DNA of 64,000 nucleotides from Daucus carota subsp. sativus (taxonomy: Eukaryota > Streptophyta > Magnoliopsida > Apiales > Apiaceae), in the NCBI RefSeq assembly GCF_001625215.2, contig NC_030383.2:6212779-6276778 (forward strand). The letters run 5' to 3'. The notes under the pieces were generated by a model. That model did no database searches. It was not told the DNA's origin and worked only from the letters and a program-made list of their open reading frames with translations. The position numbers and the translations under genes were made by a program. Of this stretch, positions 37,001 through 49,700 are shown in pieces (the first letter of the stretch is position 1; the number at the start of each line of letters is the position of its first letter).

Positions 37001-38135
37001 CTTCGGCAATTACTTTACCAGTTAATGTTTTCTCAAATAAGATGTTCCCTAGTTCTTATAGGCGGTTCCTTTATCTTCCCTTTGTGTTGCTGATTAAAAT
37101 TCTTTCGTGTTTTATACAATTTAGAGGCTGTATCATTGTGCATTGCTGATGGAAATTTTTTTGTTGTTTATAAAACTTAGAGGCTGTATCAGTGTGGTTT
37201 TTTAGTAATTTATCATTTCCATCAGTTGAATCAGAAAATACACTTTTGTTTCCGTGTAGTTCATGCCCAAGCAAGGAAAGACACCGAAGAAGAATGAGAT
37301 CATATTCACTGCCCCAACAGGCGAAGAGATCTCTAACAAGAAGCAGTTGGAAAGGTATCTGAAATCGCACCCTGGTGGTCCAAGAATGTCGGAGTTTGAT
37401 TGGGGAACAGGCGAAACGCCTAGAAGATCAGCAAGAATCAGTGAGAAGGCAATAGAAACCCCACCACCACCAGAGAGTGATCCTCCCAAGAAGAGGAGCA
37501 GAAAATCTACTGCAATGGATGATGAAAAAGAGAGCGAGGTTGCTGCTGAGGAGATGGTGAAAGAAGTTGTAATGGAAGAAACTGAAAAGGTTGAGACGGA
37601 TAATGTAGCAGCACAAACTGAAGACATTTCGAAGGAAAAGAAAGATGAAAATAAAGATGAGCCATTAGATGATGAGAAGACTGGTCACGAGGCCAAAAAA
37701 GATGAAACACAAGGTACAGCCAAGGATGTTGAGAAGGACAGTCAAAACACTGATGACAAGACAGTGCATACTCCTGCAGAACACGCTGAACCCAAGGAAG
37801 ATATCAAACAGCTCGATGATGCTGGAGGTATCAAGACTGATTCAGTAGCAGACTTTGAGAAAGTACCTGATGTGACTGAAATATCCAAAACTGATGCAGA
37901 ACAACTGCAGGAGGGAGCACAATTACCAGAGGCTGTGGAGAAAACACCAATGGAGGCACACACAGAGGCTGGCACTGGGAACCAGGAGAAACACAACCCC
38001 AGTATGGAGGGAAATATTGAGCACCCTGACTTTTACTCTAAAGCTGCAGAAGGAAACGATGCAATGGGCAAGGTGGCTGAGGGAGAAGTCACAGAGAATG
38101 GAAGCAATGGCAAAGCCGGAGAAGCCCAGCCTTGA
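34055..38135 (+). CDS. MBD10/11-like methyl-CpG-binding-domain protein
   Basis: Two exons (34055-34129 and 37260-38135) join in phase to 316 residues. The first 85 residues form an MBD fold: [31 protein letters not shown], then [18 protein letters not shown] and [18 protein letters not shown]. In plants this class (Arabidopsis MBD10/MBD11 type) is nuclear. Several plant MBDs do not bind methylated CpG, so methyl binding is not assured. A basic patch (PPKKRSRKS, about residues 103-111) may be a nuclear signal. The remaining 200 residues are Glu/Lys/Asp-rich, low in complexity and probably disordered. The single intron is 3.1 kb and carries a short direct repeat (AAAGCAGGGG units at 34866-34960). 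Start and splice sites are canonical. Large antisense open frames over exon 2 are composition artefacts. Confidence 0.93.
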
Positions 38136-39470
38136 ATATTTACATAACATTAGGCTATTGACTGTAGCTTCCCTGTTATAATGATAGATATCCAAGTGTC
38201 CGTATGATATTAAAATCACGAATTAGGTCTTTACTTTTGCATACATATTCAGCGATGATGAACTTGTAATATGAATATTTCATTTTCATATTCCAGCCGT
38301 CCTCAGATGCCTAAACCTTTGCACTGACTGGGACTGTTGAGGTTGAATACTTTTCAGTGTCACTGATAAGTAGTTCCGTAATTGATCTCATTAGTTTATT
38401 ATTCATGTGTGCCTTGATGTTGTTCTGATGGTGCTGGCTCATTCATTTTCATTCCACTAGTATTCTAAAGATCAAATTGTTCGTGCTCCATTTTGAAATC
38501 ACAAAAGGCCACAGTAGTGCATTTTGATATCTTTCTGTTCAACATACTTGTGGTCTGCAGCCTCTATATGTTCTGGAATTATATTGGTTACAGTTGTGTT
38601 TGATGCCAAACTTCTATGTATCCATCCATTGCTGTCATCTTTGTTAAACTTGCAATCATAGCCAACAAATCCATAAAGGTTGACATTACATTTCCTAAAT
38701 TCACATGCAAGTACAACACTTTATTAAATTATACTATAATACTATATTGTGAATCTAATATTGTAAAATATTTGTTATTTTTTGTTGAATCTCATCATTC
38801 TCTTACTTTTTCTTTTATTCATAATTTTTATCAACATTTCGTATAAGATAATGCTACGTATCCCAAAAAAGTTTTCCAAATTTTTTTACCAAATGATGCG
38901 GCAGACATGTGGAAAATTGTGAATGAGTGATTGATGTATATACAAGTGGTCTGATTATTTCTGGAGTGAATGTAGTCAATCAGACTACGAAACATCATTT
39001 GGAAAAAAAAATTGGAATAATTTTTTTGGGTAGCTAGCATTTTCCTTCACATAAATGACATATTCATTTCATTCTAAATTTGGTTTTAAATTTTTTCATA
39101 CATGATGCAGTGGACGGAGGGATTTTGTGGGGATGATTTATGTGCATAAGAGGGTCTGTTAGTATTAATTTGAATGGAATCAATCAAAAAGTAATAATTA
39201 TTAATATTTGAAAAAATTGAATTTTTTTTAAATATCTGCAACATTTTTCTTTCAAAAATACATATCATAGAAACTAAAGCACCCCATCACCTTGTATAAT
39301 TCATTTTTAATTAATTTAAACTCAAGCCCAATTATTATTTGAACCAATTGTAAAAATTTGAACGTTCTGATCAGCAATTTGAACACTTGACTAGTATTAT
39401 ATGACTATCTGTGTAGATTCTCGGAAACAATCAGAGTCATAGATTTATAGATTTATTCATCGTAAGCCTA
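38136..39470. other. 3' flank of the MBD gene and spacer
   Basis: The first part is presumed 3' UTR of the MBD gene. A MITE-like element lies at about 38848-39047. I see no other gene. Confidence 0.5.
38848..39047. mobile_element. MITE-like element with about 50-bp inverted repeats
   Basis: The left arm AATGCTACGTATCCCAAAAA through ACCAAATGATG is inverted-repeated by CATCATTTGGAAAAAAA through TTTGGGTAGCTAGCATT. The arms match at roughly 80 percent. The interior is non-coding. Arm length suggests a Mutator-type MITE, but no clear target duplication is visible. Confidence 0.65.
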
Positions 39471-40719
39471 GCCTAACATAGTAGCCCAGGATCCCAATCT
39501 CCATTCTGTTCAAACCCTCTTCATTCTGGTACGCTTCTTCTATATTATCTTGTTTTTTCTTCAAAAAATATTTATTTGTTTGTTCTATATTGTTCCCTTG
39601 CTCCCTTACTGTTATACATATACATGTATATATGTTTGATTCATATCTGATTATCTTTATCATTCATAAATTCAATTTTTAATATGTACTCACACACATG
39701 CTGCTAATACAATTCTTCAAAGATTCAAATTGAGTTATTTGTTTCTCTAAAAGAGTTATAAATTATTTAAATTGTATTGATTTTCTTACTGGATATGATC
39801 ATATAAATGGATGTTATCTGGTTGCTACAGTTATATACATGTCTAGGGAATAAAAGCTCCGATCTTTTAAATTATTTTGTCTTTTCTTGAATTACTGCAA
39901 AACATTTAGTTGAATCCTTTCTCTTGGTTTTGGATTTGTAAAGATATAAGTTGGTGTCTGAGATTCGGAAAAGTGATTGTAGGCTTGTAGCATGCCATAT
40001 TGTAAATTTTAGTTAAGCTTATATGTCTTTATAAGCACAAGGCGATAAGTTTGCAGTAGGTAAAATAGATACATCTCAGACTAAGCTGAGATAATATTTT
40101 CGTTGGATTGGAACTGACTACAAGAGCTTGCTAAGCTACTGCTCTTGCAATCTTAAGATTATGCCTGCCTTTCCTTTTACCTTCCCAGATTACATGATTA
40201 TATATACTTCAGAATATTATTCCAGAGAGTTTGATTATTTTGCAACTTCTAATATTCCTGGGACTCGCACAATTATAGAGACAGCTTTCAGAACACATAT
40301 CATCATTAATGCTAGTGTGATTAGTTAGACCTGCTTCCAATCAAATTTTTGCTCATCTGATACATTTTAGGCGATTGAACCCTAATGCTGTACTTTGAGC
40401 TAGGGATTTTGGGGGGGGGGGGGGGGGGGGGGGGACTTCCTGATCTTTTACTTGCAAATGATTCTAAATGAGCATTCAATAGGACAGTTTTGTATTATTT
40501 AAAATATGCTTGAGCAAAAAAGTATGCAAGAAAGATTTGCTGTCAAGTATAAATCTTTGATGCAGGCCTTATAGCAAAACTGCAAACGTTGTTTAACTGA
40601 TAACATATGAAATAGCTTTAAGAGTTACATGGAACTTCCATAATGTTCTGTTTTTCTTCATCTACTAGGTATATATTATTCTTTTAAAAAAAAATCTGTG
40701 GGAATCACTGGTTGAAGCA
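39471..40719 (+). promoter_or_regulatory. Probable LCB1 promoter and 5' leader, with a poly-G tract
   Basis: No coding sequence is seen between the MBD 3' flank and the LCB1 start codon. The layout would allow a leader intron, for example from a GTACGC donor near 39529 to the CTACTAG acceptor near 40669, but this is a guess without transcript data. A run of 24 consecutive G residues lies at 40411-40434. Confidence 0.4.
40411..40434. repeat. Run of 24 G residues
   Basis: This homopolymer lies about 290 bp upstream of the LCB1 start codon. Length is likely uncertain for sequencing reasons. On single-stranded DNA it could form a G-quadruplex. Confidence 0.9.
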
Positions 40720-43700
40720 ATGGATGCAACCCAAATTGCAATATGGAATACAACGACAGAAGCTGTAATGAATATGGTAAAATCTGCATCCGACTGGATA
40801 ACATTTGCAATCGATGCTCCTTCTGCTCGAACCGTAGTTTTTGGAGTGCACATTGGAGGTATGCTCTCAGATCATAGAAAACGAACGGGATGTCTGGCAT
40901 TCTTCTTATGATATTTGACTGCCTTCTTTCTTATATTATATATATGCTTGTAGGGCATCTTTTTGTGGAGGGTCTTCTCTTTGTAGTTATTCTCTTCCTA
41001 CTTTCCCAGAAAAGTTATAAGCCACCCAAACGACCATTAACAGATAAGGTATAGCCTCCATCTTCATCTTATGTCATGTCAAGTAGGTTCAATCTAATGA
41101 ACAGATCACATTTTGTCTGTAGGAAATTGATGAGCTGTGTGATGAATGGGTTCCCGAATCCCTCATTCCACCTATAACCGAAGATATGAAATGTGAGCCA
41201 CCTGTTCTGGAAAGGTAATGATAGCCTTTCCTTTTTCTTTACCATAACTTGATCTTTAGTTTCTACAACCATTTATTTCATCCCCTCTATTGGTAATAGC
41301 TGAGCCTAAATCCTCTATCTCCTTATATGTGCCTTACAAATTACCTGCATCACATTAAAATGGGTTGTGTATGACATGCTCACAAGTCACAAGTAGAAGC
41401 AAGATTGCATCTATCTGTATGGCAGATATGTTAAACTATAGAGATAGAGGGCCTGGATTCATATTACTTTTTTAATGAAAATGTCAATTAGTTTCGTATT
41501 TTAGTAGACCGTGCAAAAGAATTACTTTATCACATTTTCTCCTAATTATTATGATTGGATTATTACGAGTGTGCAAGTTAGTTGATAAGAGGGAGTAGTA
41601 CACCTCCACAGGCTCCATCATAGAACAAACAAAGCAGCATAAATAAATATATGAATTGAGAATATAAGTATTAATACAATGTAAAGAGAATGTTATCCCA
41701 ATTTCCGTAGTATGCCAAAAAAAACACAGTAGTATACAGTAATGAAGTCCTAATGGATGAGTTAAAGATCTTGTCATTCATATTCTTTTGGATCTTGAAA
41801 TAGAGTCTCATGAGTTTCATAAAAGAAGTAATCCTTTTTTCATGCTATTGCTTTCATCGGCCAAAAGCAATGTCAATTTTTTGGCTAAATAGTAAATGCA
41901 TAAGCTGACATTCATGCTTTTGGAGTTGTATTGGTTCACAGCTAATTCAGAATATTTTCTCATAAACATATGACTTTAAATTGAATACAAGAACATATCT
42001 TGTGCATAAAATTATGCAAGTTGCATCAAGTTTCTTTGTAAAATACAAGCTGTTCATCACTGAAGTCAAGTGTAATTGAACAGCTAATATATTTTTAATA
42101 TATTTTCCCCTCTGATATTAGTTTAATACATTTTAGTGGTTTAACAGCACCTTCTTGCAGCAACATGGACCAGGCAGTGGAATCTTTTATCTTTTATTAA
42201 ATGAGATTGCTTCTTATGCAGTGCTGCAGGGACACATACAGTGATCAATGGTAAAGAGGTCGTGAATTTTGCTTCTGCAAATTACCTTGGAATTATCGGG
42301 CATGAAAAGTTACTTGTGAGAAACCAGTTCTTATTATTGTTATTTTAAGCATTAAGTTTAGTAAATGACTCATCAATTATTTGTGTTAGGAATCTTGTAC
42401 TACATCACTAGAGAAATATGGTGTTGGTTCTTGCGGTCCTCGTGGCTTTTATGGAACAATCGGTATGCTTTGATAGTTAAGTGTGTCACAATCTTCTAAG
42501 GACTGTAAGATTTATCTTCAGGGGCTCCCATCATGTGATAGAACTTGCTAAGAAACTTTTCATAGGAAGCACCATGTGGAAATATATAAGAACACATTTA
42601 CAAATATCTATATTTGGTTTATATTATATCTGATACTCTTCCCCGCAGTTTACATGACGAAACTCTGACATTGAACAACTCTGGTTTCTGTAGATGTTCA
42701 CCTTGATTGTGAGGCCAAAATAGCCAAGTTTTTAGGAACTCCAGATTCCATATTATACTCATATGGACTTTCCACCATGTTCAGTGCAATTCCAGCATTT
42801 TGTAAGAAAGGAGACATCGTGATTGCGTGAGTACTTAAGAACTTGGATTCAGAAGATTAATGCATAAGTAGTTATTTACAAATCATACTCAATGTTTCTC
42901 TCTTCATTGAACAGCAAAAAGTCACTGGTGATAAAACTATCTCAACCTTATTATTTTTCCTTACAGTGATGAAGGTGTCAACTGGGGAATACAAAATGGC
43001 CTATTCCTTTCTAGAAGTACTATAATATACTTTAAGCATAATAACATGGAGTCTTTACAAAATACTCTCGAAAAAGTAACTCGTGATAATAAGAGAGCAA
43101 AGAAGCTAAGGCGCTACATTGTGGTCGAAGCTGTATATCAGGTAGTTTTTATAATTTTGCTGACTGGTATATTTGTTTTAGCAGTAAGTAGACACCAGGG
43201 GCATTATACTAAAATGGTACCAAGTTGTGCAGTTCTACTCTCTCTCTTTTTGTGTTGTATAATGTCCCTTGTCTTATTTCTCTTTCTTGCATATGGATCT
43301 ATATTTTCTCGAGAGTAGATATGATATCCTAATTTGCAAGGAATAAGAATTCGATAGTTTGTGAAGTGGGTTGTCGCTAGATATTGCAGTTTAGGTATAT
43401 TAATATCACTATTCTGGTTTTAATTATTATCATAAAACTTGTAGAGTTAGTGGCGCTATGCTAGATGTTAAAAGGTGATTACTTTGATTTAGAATCAGGT
43501 ATGCACTGAAGATGATCTTTCTCCTCCACAGCAATGTATCATTTTGACTTCAACAAGTCACTTGATGGTGTATTAAATTTATTAATCGCTGTAACTTGCT
43601 ACATCTTGAATTTACAATACTGTAGCTAGTAGTATTTTACAGATTATACAATTATGATACTTGTATAACTAGCATTAATGATATTCACATCACGTGTGAA

Positions 43701-46700
43701 GTCTTGTATACTTCCTCTCAACTATAAGAGTTAAGTGTGAAACTGAGAATATTATTTTCTACACAGATGGAATGCTATAATGAGTCAATCAAAATGTTGA
43801 ACTAACATATACTATTTAAATAGTTTTTTGAAGCTTTCCGTCATCATCTATTTTATGGAGGTTCTCCGTCTGTATGTAAATGGGATCTGTCTCTTTTTTT
43901 TCTTTGTCGATGTATTTAGGCTTTTTTATAAGGCTCAATCTTGTTTTTTTGTTTTTCTTACAACAAGTATGATGAGAATGATGCCCCAGTGTGTCATAAA
44001 AAACCATTATTCTGATGACACTAGGAGGAAAAGATGAAAGTACTTTTTTAGATAAAATGTCAACAAAAATCTTTATAGGCCAGGGAATATGCATATGTTT
44101 ATATATACTGGCAATGGTTAATCCTGAGTCTACCACACATATTAGAGCATCTCCAAGGGAGATAAACTCAGGGTTAAATATATCTAGGTGGCACAAGTCT
44201 CAAAGAATGTGTAAAAATTGTGGCATGCCAACCCACTATTCCCCTTAGCAAAAAATTTAGACAACCACATTTGATTGACTATATATTTTTTGAACTGATA
44301 TTCATTTATAGGTATAGCTTTACCAGATCATTATTATAGCTAACCTTGTTGGAGTATATACTATTTCCCTTGGTAAAATTTTAGATAATCATTATTTTGT
44401 ACTCCCTCCGTCCCAAAAAGATTGATATGCTTTGACTTTCACGGAGATTAAGAATAAGGTAGTAAAAGAAATTAAATTAGTTGAAAAGTCGGTAAAGTGA
44501 TGGGACCCATCAAAATTTTAATAATAGATTTGAGATATTGGAGGAAAGTAGTGGGTGTAATAGTGTTTATATTATTATAGAATAGAGATAGTGGAAGAAA
44601 TAGTGGGTGTAATAGTGAAAAGTAGTGTTCAAAAATAGTAAGTGTAATAGGTTCATTCTTTTTGGGACGTCCCAAAAAGGAATAAGTGTCAATTAAAATG
44701 GGACGGAGGGAGTATCATTTTAGCTATTACCATTGGAGATGTTCTTAGCTAACAAACCACTAATCGTAAAATATACAAATAAATGAAAAATAAATAAAAC
44801 CCAACATAAATGCAATACAGATTAAAAGTCTTGCCAAGTTAAGTTTATATATTTATATTGTAATATATACTTTTTATTGATGCAATATCCATGCAAAATA
44901 AAATAGTCCTCTATAATTTTTTTATTTAAATCATATATTATATTTCCTGTTATTTATTATATTTTGTATTCATCAGTTGGAAAACATGTTCTTGATAGTT
45001 ATATCTAGGAACATTACTGCAAAAATGTAAAAACTACAACATATATTATAATTATAATATATATCTACACCCACATATAATTAACAAATTAGTTGAATAC
45101 CTTGTATGATATTTTGGATATAAATGTGTAATAAACATAAGAACTGCCAGTGTAGCAACAAAATTTGAGTATAAGCCTGTCTAACTTTGTTGAAAGATGT
45201 CCATTATTTAATTTGATTGACCCTTGTATATATTCTAAGTCTGAACTTGAGTTTACCTTGTGCGGTAGCTAATGTATAATTAATTAGTTTGCCCTCTTAT
45301 GTAGCCGTTCAAGTGTTTTTAATCATCTTGTTATTTGTTGTAACTATGGAAACACCTGCTTGCTGCTGTTGTACATATACCAAAACTAAATGTTATGTTT
45401 ATAAATGGCTTAATTTATAATTGCTTCCCAACAGTCTTCATTTGTATAAATTCATATAATAAGCTACCTACTATTAATATTATAATAAATCTTTAACTCA
45501 ACTGCAAGACACGATATTGATGGGAGTAGTCGGTGCTATGGCAGTGGTTTGCCTCCTAAATATGACGATTTATCAGTGAGGATCCACATCGGCAGTTGTT
45601 GGCTGTTATGCGTCTTGTGCTGATCTGGTAAATGTTATGAATGTGGAGGAGTGGGGGAACCAAAGGGCACTTTCCTATACCACAAAGAATATAATTTCTA
45701 TCTTCAAAAAGCATGTTTGAAGGACCCACGGGGCGGTAACTAGAAGGGAGGAGATCCCATTCTCCTCTTTTTTTTATAAGAGTAGCTCTTTTGTTTGTTC
45801 TCCTATTGTGACTTACTGTATTGTTGTAACATTAGTGGATGAACCGCGGAATGTCTACTAAGAGAATAACTCCTATGAAGAAGGTCAACCCTTTGGTGGG
45901 TGAGGTTAGCTTCTTTATTGCTCTGTTCACTGTAGTCTTCTTGTTAGCATTAGCATGCGTTCCTAGTTACCTAATTAGAATACCTAAAATCGTAGTTCCC
46001 AGAACGGGTCAACTCTTCAGAGTCATGCTGATAGCAGGGTTCAACTCCCGGGGAAGACACCATATAAAAAAGATCTGTTACCACTACTTGACTGAGAAAC
46101 TTACCCGAAGGTTGGACTGCTCTCAGGCGGATGATTGCTGCTGTTCTTCTTCTCTTGTCAGTGCTATCTGCACTAAACTCCCGGGGACGGAGAGCATTCC
46201 CACACGAACGAGTTTTCCAACTATTGTTCATTCGTTTTTCCGAAGCTTGGAAACAGGGGTTAGGTAAGCTCTTCCTGACGCAAGGTAGCCCAGCTAACTT
46301 TATTAATAAGAAAACTCACAGTAAAGGCGAGGGAATGGACCCTCCTATTATTATTATGTATGTGCACCCGGGCACACCTCCTCTTAACAACAAAAGAAAA
46401 CCAATTGCCCCGAACAGCTGGTTAAAGCAGGCTCTATAGGGGGAGTTAGCTTCCATGGCACCAAACTCTTCTCGTCATGTTGATCCGCGAATGCTGGTAG
46501 AAAGGGATCCGATCAACTGACTCCAGACTTGCCATATCGACACCCTTGGTCCTGGCAGCATGAACTAAGTAAGAGTAGGGTTTTTTTAACAATTACTGTA
46601 CACAGGCCCAATTCCCTGAAGAATTCACATGATGTGAGCCTCAGCTTCCGGTATCATAGCATGGGGTTTTCACTCCTCCCGATGCCGAGCTAAGAGTCAA

Positions 46701-49700
46701 TCACACTGAGGCGGCACCTCAGAAAAAGAGTAGCCGCTTTCCCGCTATAATTCTATTTTCATTTCGACGAATCAATAAAACCATCTCGGTCAATCTGAAC
46801 AAAAGACACGACCCCTAGTTTCAGCAACCAGTCTTTCTACACCAAGGTTTCAGGTCTTTCTTGATTGGCTTACGACAAAGCCTTACCTGACCCCAGCCGC
46901 TGCTTCACCCTCTTTTCAGGGAGATCGTGATGAGGCAAAGGGGGCCTTATTAAAGTCCTCTGGGTCGTCCACTAAGTGAGTGAAAGAGGTCTCATTGGGA
47001 GAATTGGGAAGAGAGAAGGCCAGCCTCCCACTATGTGAAAGAAGAGCTTTTTCTCTCATATTCACTTCTATGGAATAGGGAGTTCGCTTAGCCGCAGCTG
47101 AAGCCATAGATCTTGCCCAGGATGCTCCCATGGCAGGACTCCTAATTGGAAAAAGAATGGAGGGACTGATTCTTGGTCCTCTGCTATGAATGATTTCATG
47201 TCTTCAAAGTGCAGGACTTGAGGACATCAGATATATGGGACACTTCGTCACATGGTCTAAGAAAGATGATGAGGCCTCTTGTATTTCCAGAAAAGTGGAT
47301 AGAGCTCTTGCTAATTGTAAGTGCTTTGGCTCTCTGCCTTTATCTGAATCTGAAGTTGAATTCACCCCCAAGGGCCTCTCTGATCATAGTGCCTGTGTGG
47401 TTAGAACATGGGTGCATATCCTTCCTTTTTCAACTTCATGACTGAACTCCCGCTCCCCGAGTTCCACCCTATTGTGAGTAAGGTGTGGCAAACTGATGTC
47501 AAAGGTGAGTGGGAAATAGAAGCGGGGGAACATGGCGTAGCTATATCACACTGAGGGTTTCTGCAAAACCGATTTCCCGTCCCCACCTTTATCTACTATA
47601 TCTACAATGGGCTAGCGTTGCCAGAAAAAGAGGTTGCTAGGTGTGGTCTTGGCTCTGGACCGGATTCAAGAAGTCATCTCATGGAGTCGGGCATAAAGAG
47701 AATGGTCTTTCAGCAAATGCCCTATTCCTTTTGTGGGTGGTTTTCAATGACGGAAGTCTTGCCGGGCTCACCTTCAACGACGAGCAGGGAATCATGGCGT
47801 GGCACAGGCACATATTGGGAGGTACCAATGTAAAGGTCAGGGATCTTGCCTCTATGCCTTCGAAGAAGAGTGATTACGACGAGTTCTTTCTCTTGTCAAG
47901 ACGAGACAGGGCGGATCATCCGAATGCGATTGAGGTTTTGGATAGATAGGCACAAGCGGGTGAAGGAAAGAGATCTTCTTTTGGTTAAAGTTTCTTTTTA
48001 GAAGGCATAAGAGAGGTAAGATCGAAGTTTTGGTTCAGTACGGTAGGCTTCCCCGCCTTCTTAGTCTTCTCCATTTACTTTCAAAAGTAGTAGCCATATC
48101 TCAAGACCTATTTCAGAGCGCTTCTTTGCTTTGCCAACGGCTTCGGAATCGTTTTATAGGGGATCTTCTGCTCCTCTTCGTTCTCGCATTCACTTCGAAC
48201 CACCTGCATTTGCCGGAAATTGAGAAGGACTCCGCTCAAATAGAAATAGTTTCCTTAAAGGAAACAACCGAAAGCAACCTGTAAGCTTTGCAAAATGGAC
48301 CATCCTGGACCTGAATCGAGACACCCTTAGCCTTCGGTTGCCGCTTGCGGGGGGGGGGGGGGGGGACTCAACGAGGGAAGGGACCAACCTGTTCCTATTG
48401 GAGCGGTCAAGGGAACTCAAGGCGCCACCCCTGCCCCTCCTTACTTTCTTCCTGGCGAAAATGGCTCTCTCTCCCTCAATCCAGCATATGTTCAATGGCG
48501 TCAACTCGACACCATGGTTCTTACTTCTTACATGGATCAACTCCACCATCATCGTTGAAATCCTTTAACACGTCTATGATCCTATCGGTACCACTACTGC
48601 CAAGAAAACTTGGGATGCAATCCACAAGCTTTATGTCGATCAAGCTGTTGCTCGTCAAATACAGCTCAAGTTTTACCTTACCTCTTAAAGAAAAAAAGAA
48701 GGATACTAAATATATGCACGAGTATCTCACCAAAATAAAAACTCTTCGGGATTCTCCTTCAACTAGAGGAGCTGGCTAGAAACAAGGGTGTTATCCTTAG
48801 TCACCTTTATAGTCGTTGTGCGGTCATAGTTGTTCTTTAGCTGTATAGTGAAGCAAGGAATTTAGCCAAAGGCGACAGGGAAGGGGGGAATTTGAGTCGA
48901 CAAAGAAGCTCACTTCTGGCTTTGCTTTCTAAGGCTAGCGGTAGCAAAGTGGTCTCCTGCATCCATCTATAAAGTCGTATTAGTTCATTAGCCGCCCTAC
49001 CCTATTAAGTCAGTTCGAAGCAAGGATTTCCGCTAGTAGCAGAAGGGATTCTCAGGTGAGAAGCATTCGTCTAGCTAAGAGTGAAGCGCTTTAGGTGGTT
49101 GTACGACACAGGTGCGGAAAGGAAATAGACCCTCCTAAAAAAAGGGGTTATCGGTGAGATTCGCTTTCCTAGTCTTTTTTTACTCTAACCTTAGCCTTTG
49201 CTTATCGACGGGTCTTGCATTATATACAACATTCTTTTCTTTTACTCATGCCTTGGAGAAGAGCGTTCTTTGTTTGAGTTTGAGGTCATTACCTTGCGGG
49301 AGCCACCTGGGCGAGACCTTCTCTTCTTTCATATTTCAATATGGTATGCTGGATCACCCGTGAAGTCGACTTCACTTGACCGTGTCTGCTTCAACTTTAC
49401 CCTAGACTCGTGTCGTGTAGTGTAGCAAGACTAACAAGTGGTCGAGTGGATTTATGAACGAGCAACTATTATAAGCAATACCTTTCTATTTTTGGATTCT
49501 TTCTCCAGGGGCAAATATAGTATACTACACTCTTTCTTGGCTAGTGTAGTAAACTATATTCTAGGTCATTCGGAAGGGCCCCGTAGAGTTTTCTTTTGTG
49601 GCGTAACGTTGTGGTTGTTCCCTCGACTGACCGAGAAAAAAAGCGAAAGAGGCATCTTCCATTCATATCGATTTGGGTTTTTCTGCACCATATTTTGATT

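Noticed and set aside
37202-37627. Minus-strand Ser-rich frames over MBD exon 2
   Set aside because: Antisense readings of Glu/Lys-rich codons of the real gene.
43816-44196. Minus-strand frame of 126 codons in LCB1 intron 7
   Set aside because: It runs into the Harbinger-type MITE and has no family resemblance.
46030-46060. tRNA-like T-loop word GGTTCAACTCC
   Set aside because: The T-stem does not pair properly and no acceptor, D or anticodon arms could be placed.
45839-46439. Two long plus-strand frames at the left of the mitochondrial-like block
   Set aside because: I could not match them to any known mitochondrial gene; the low AT content alone makes long frames likely.
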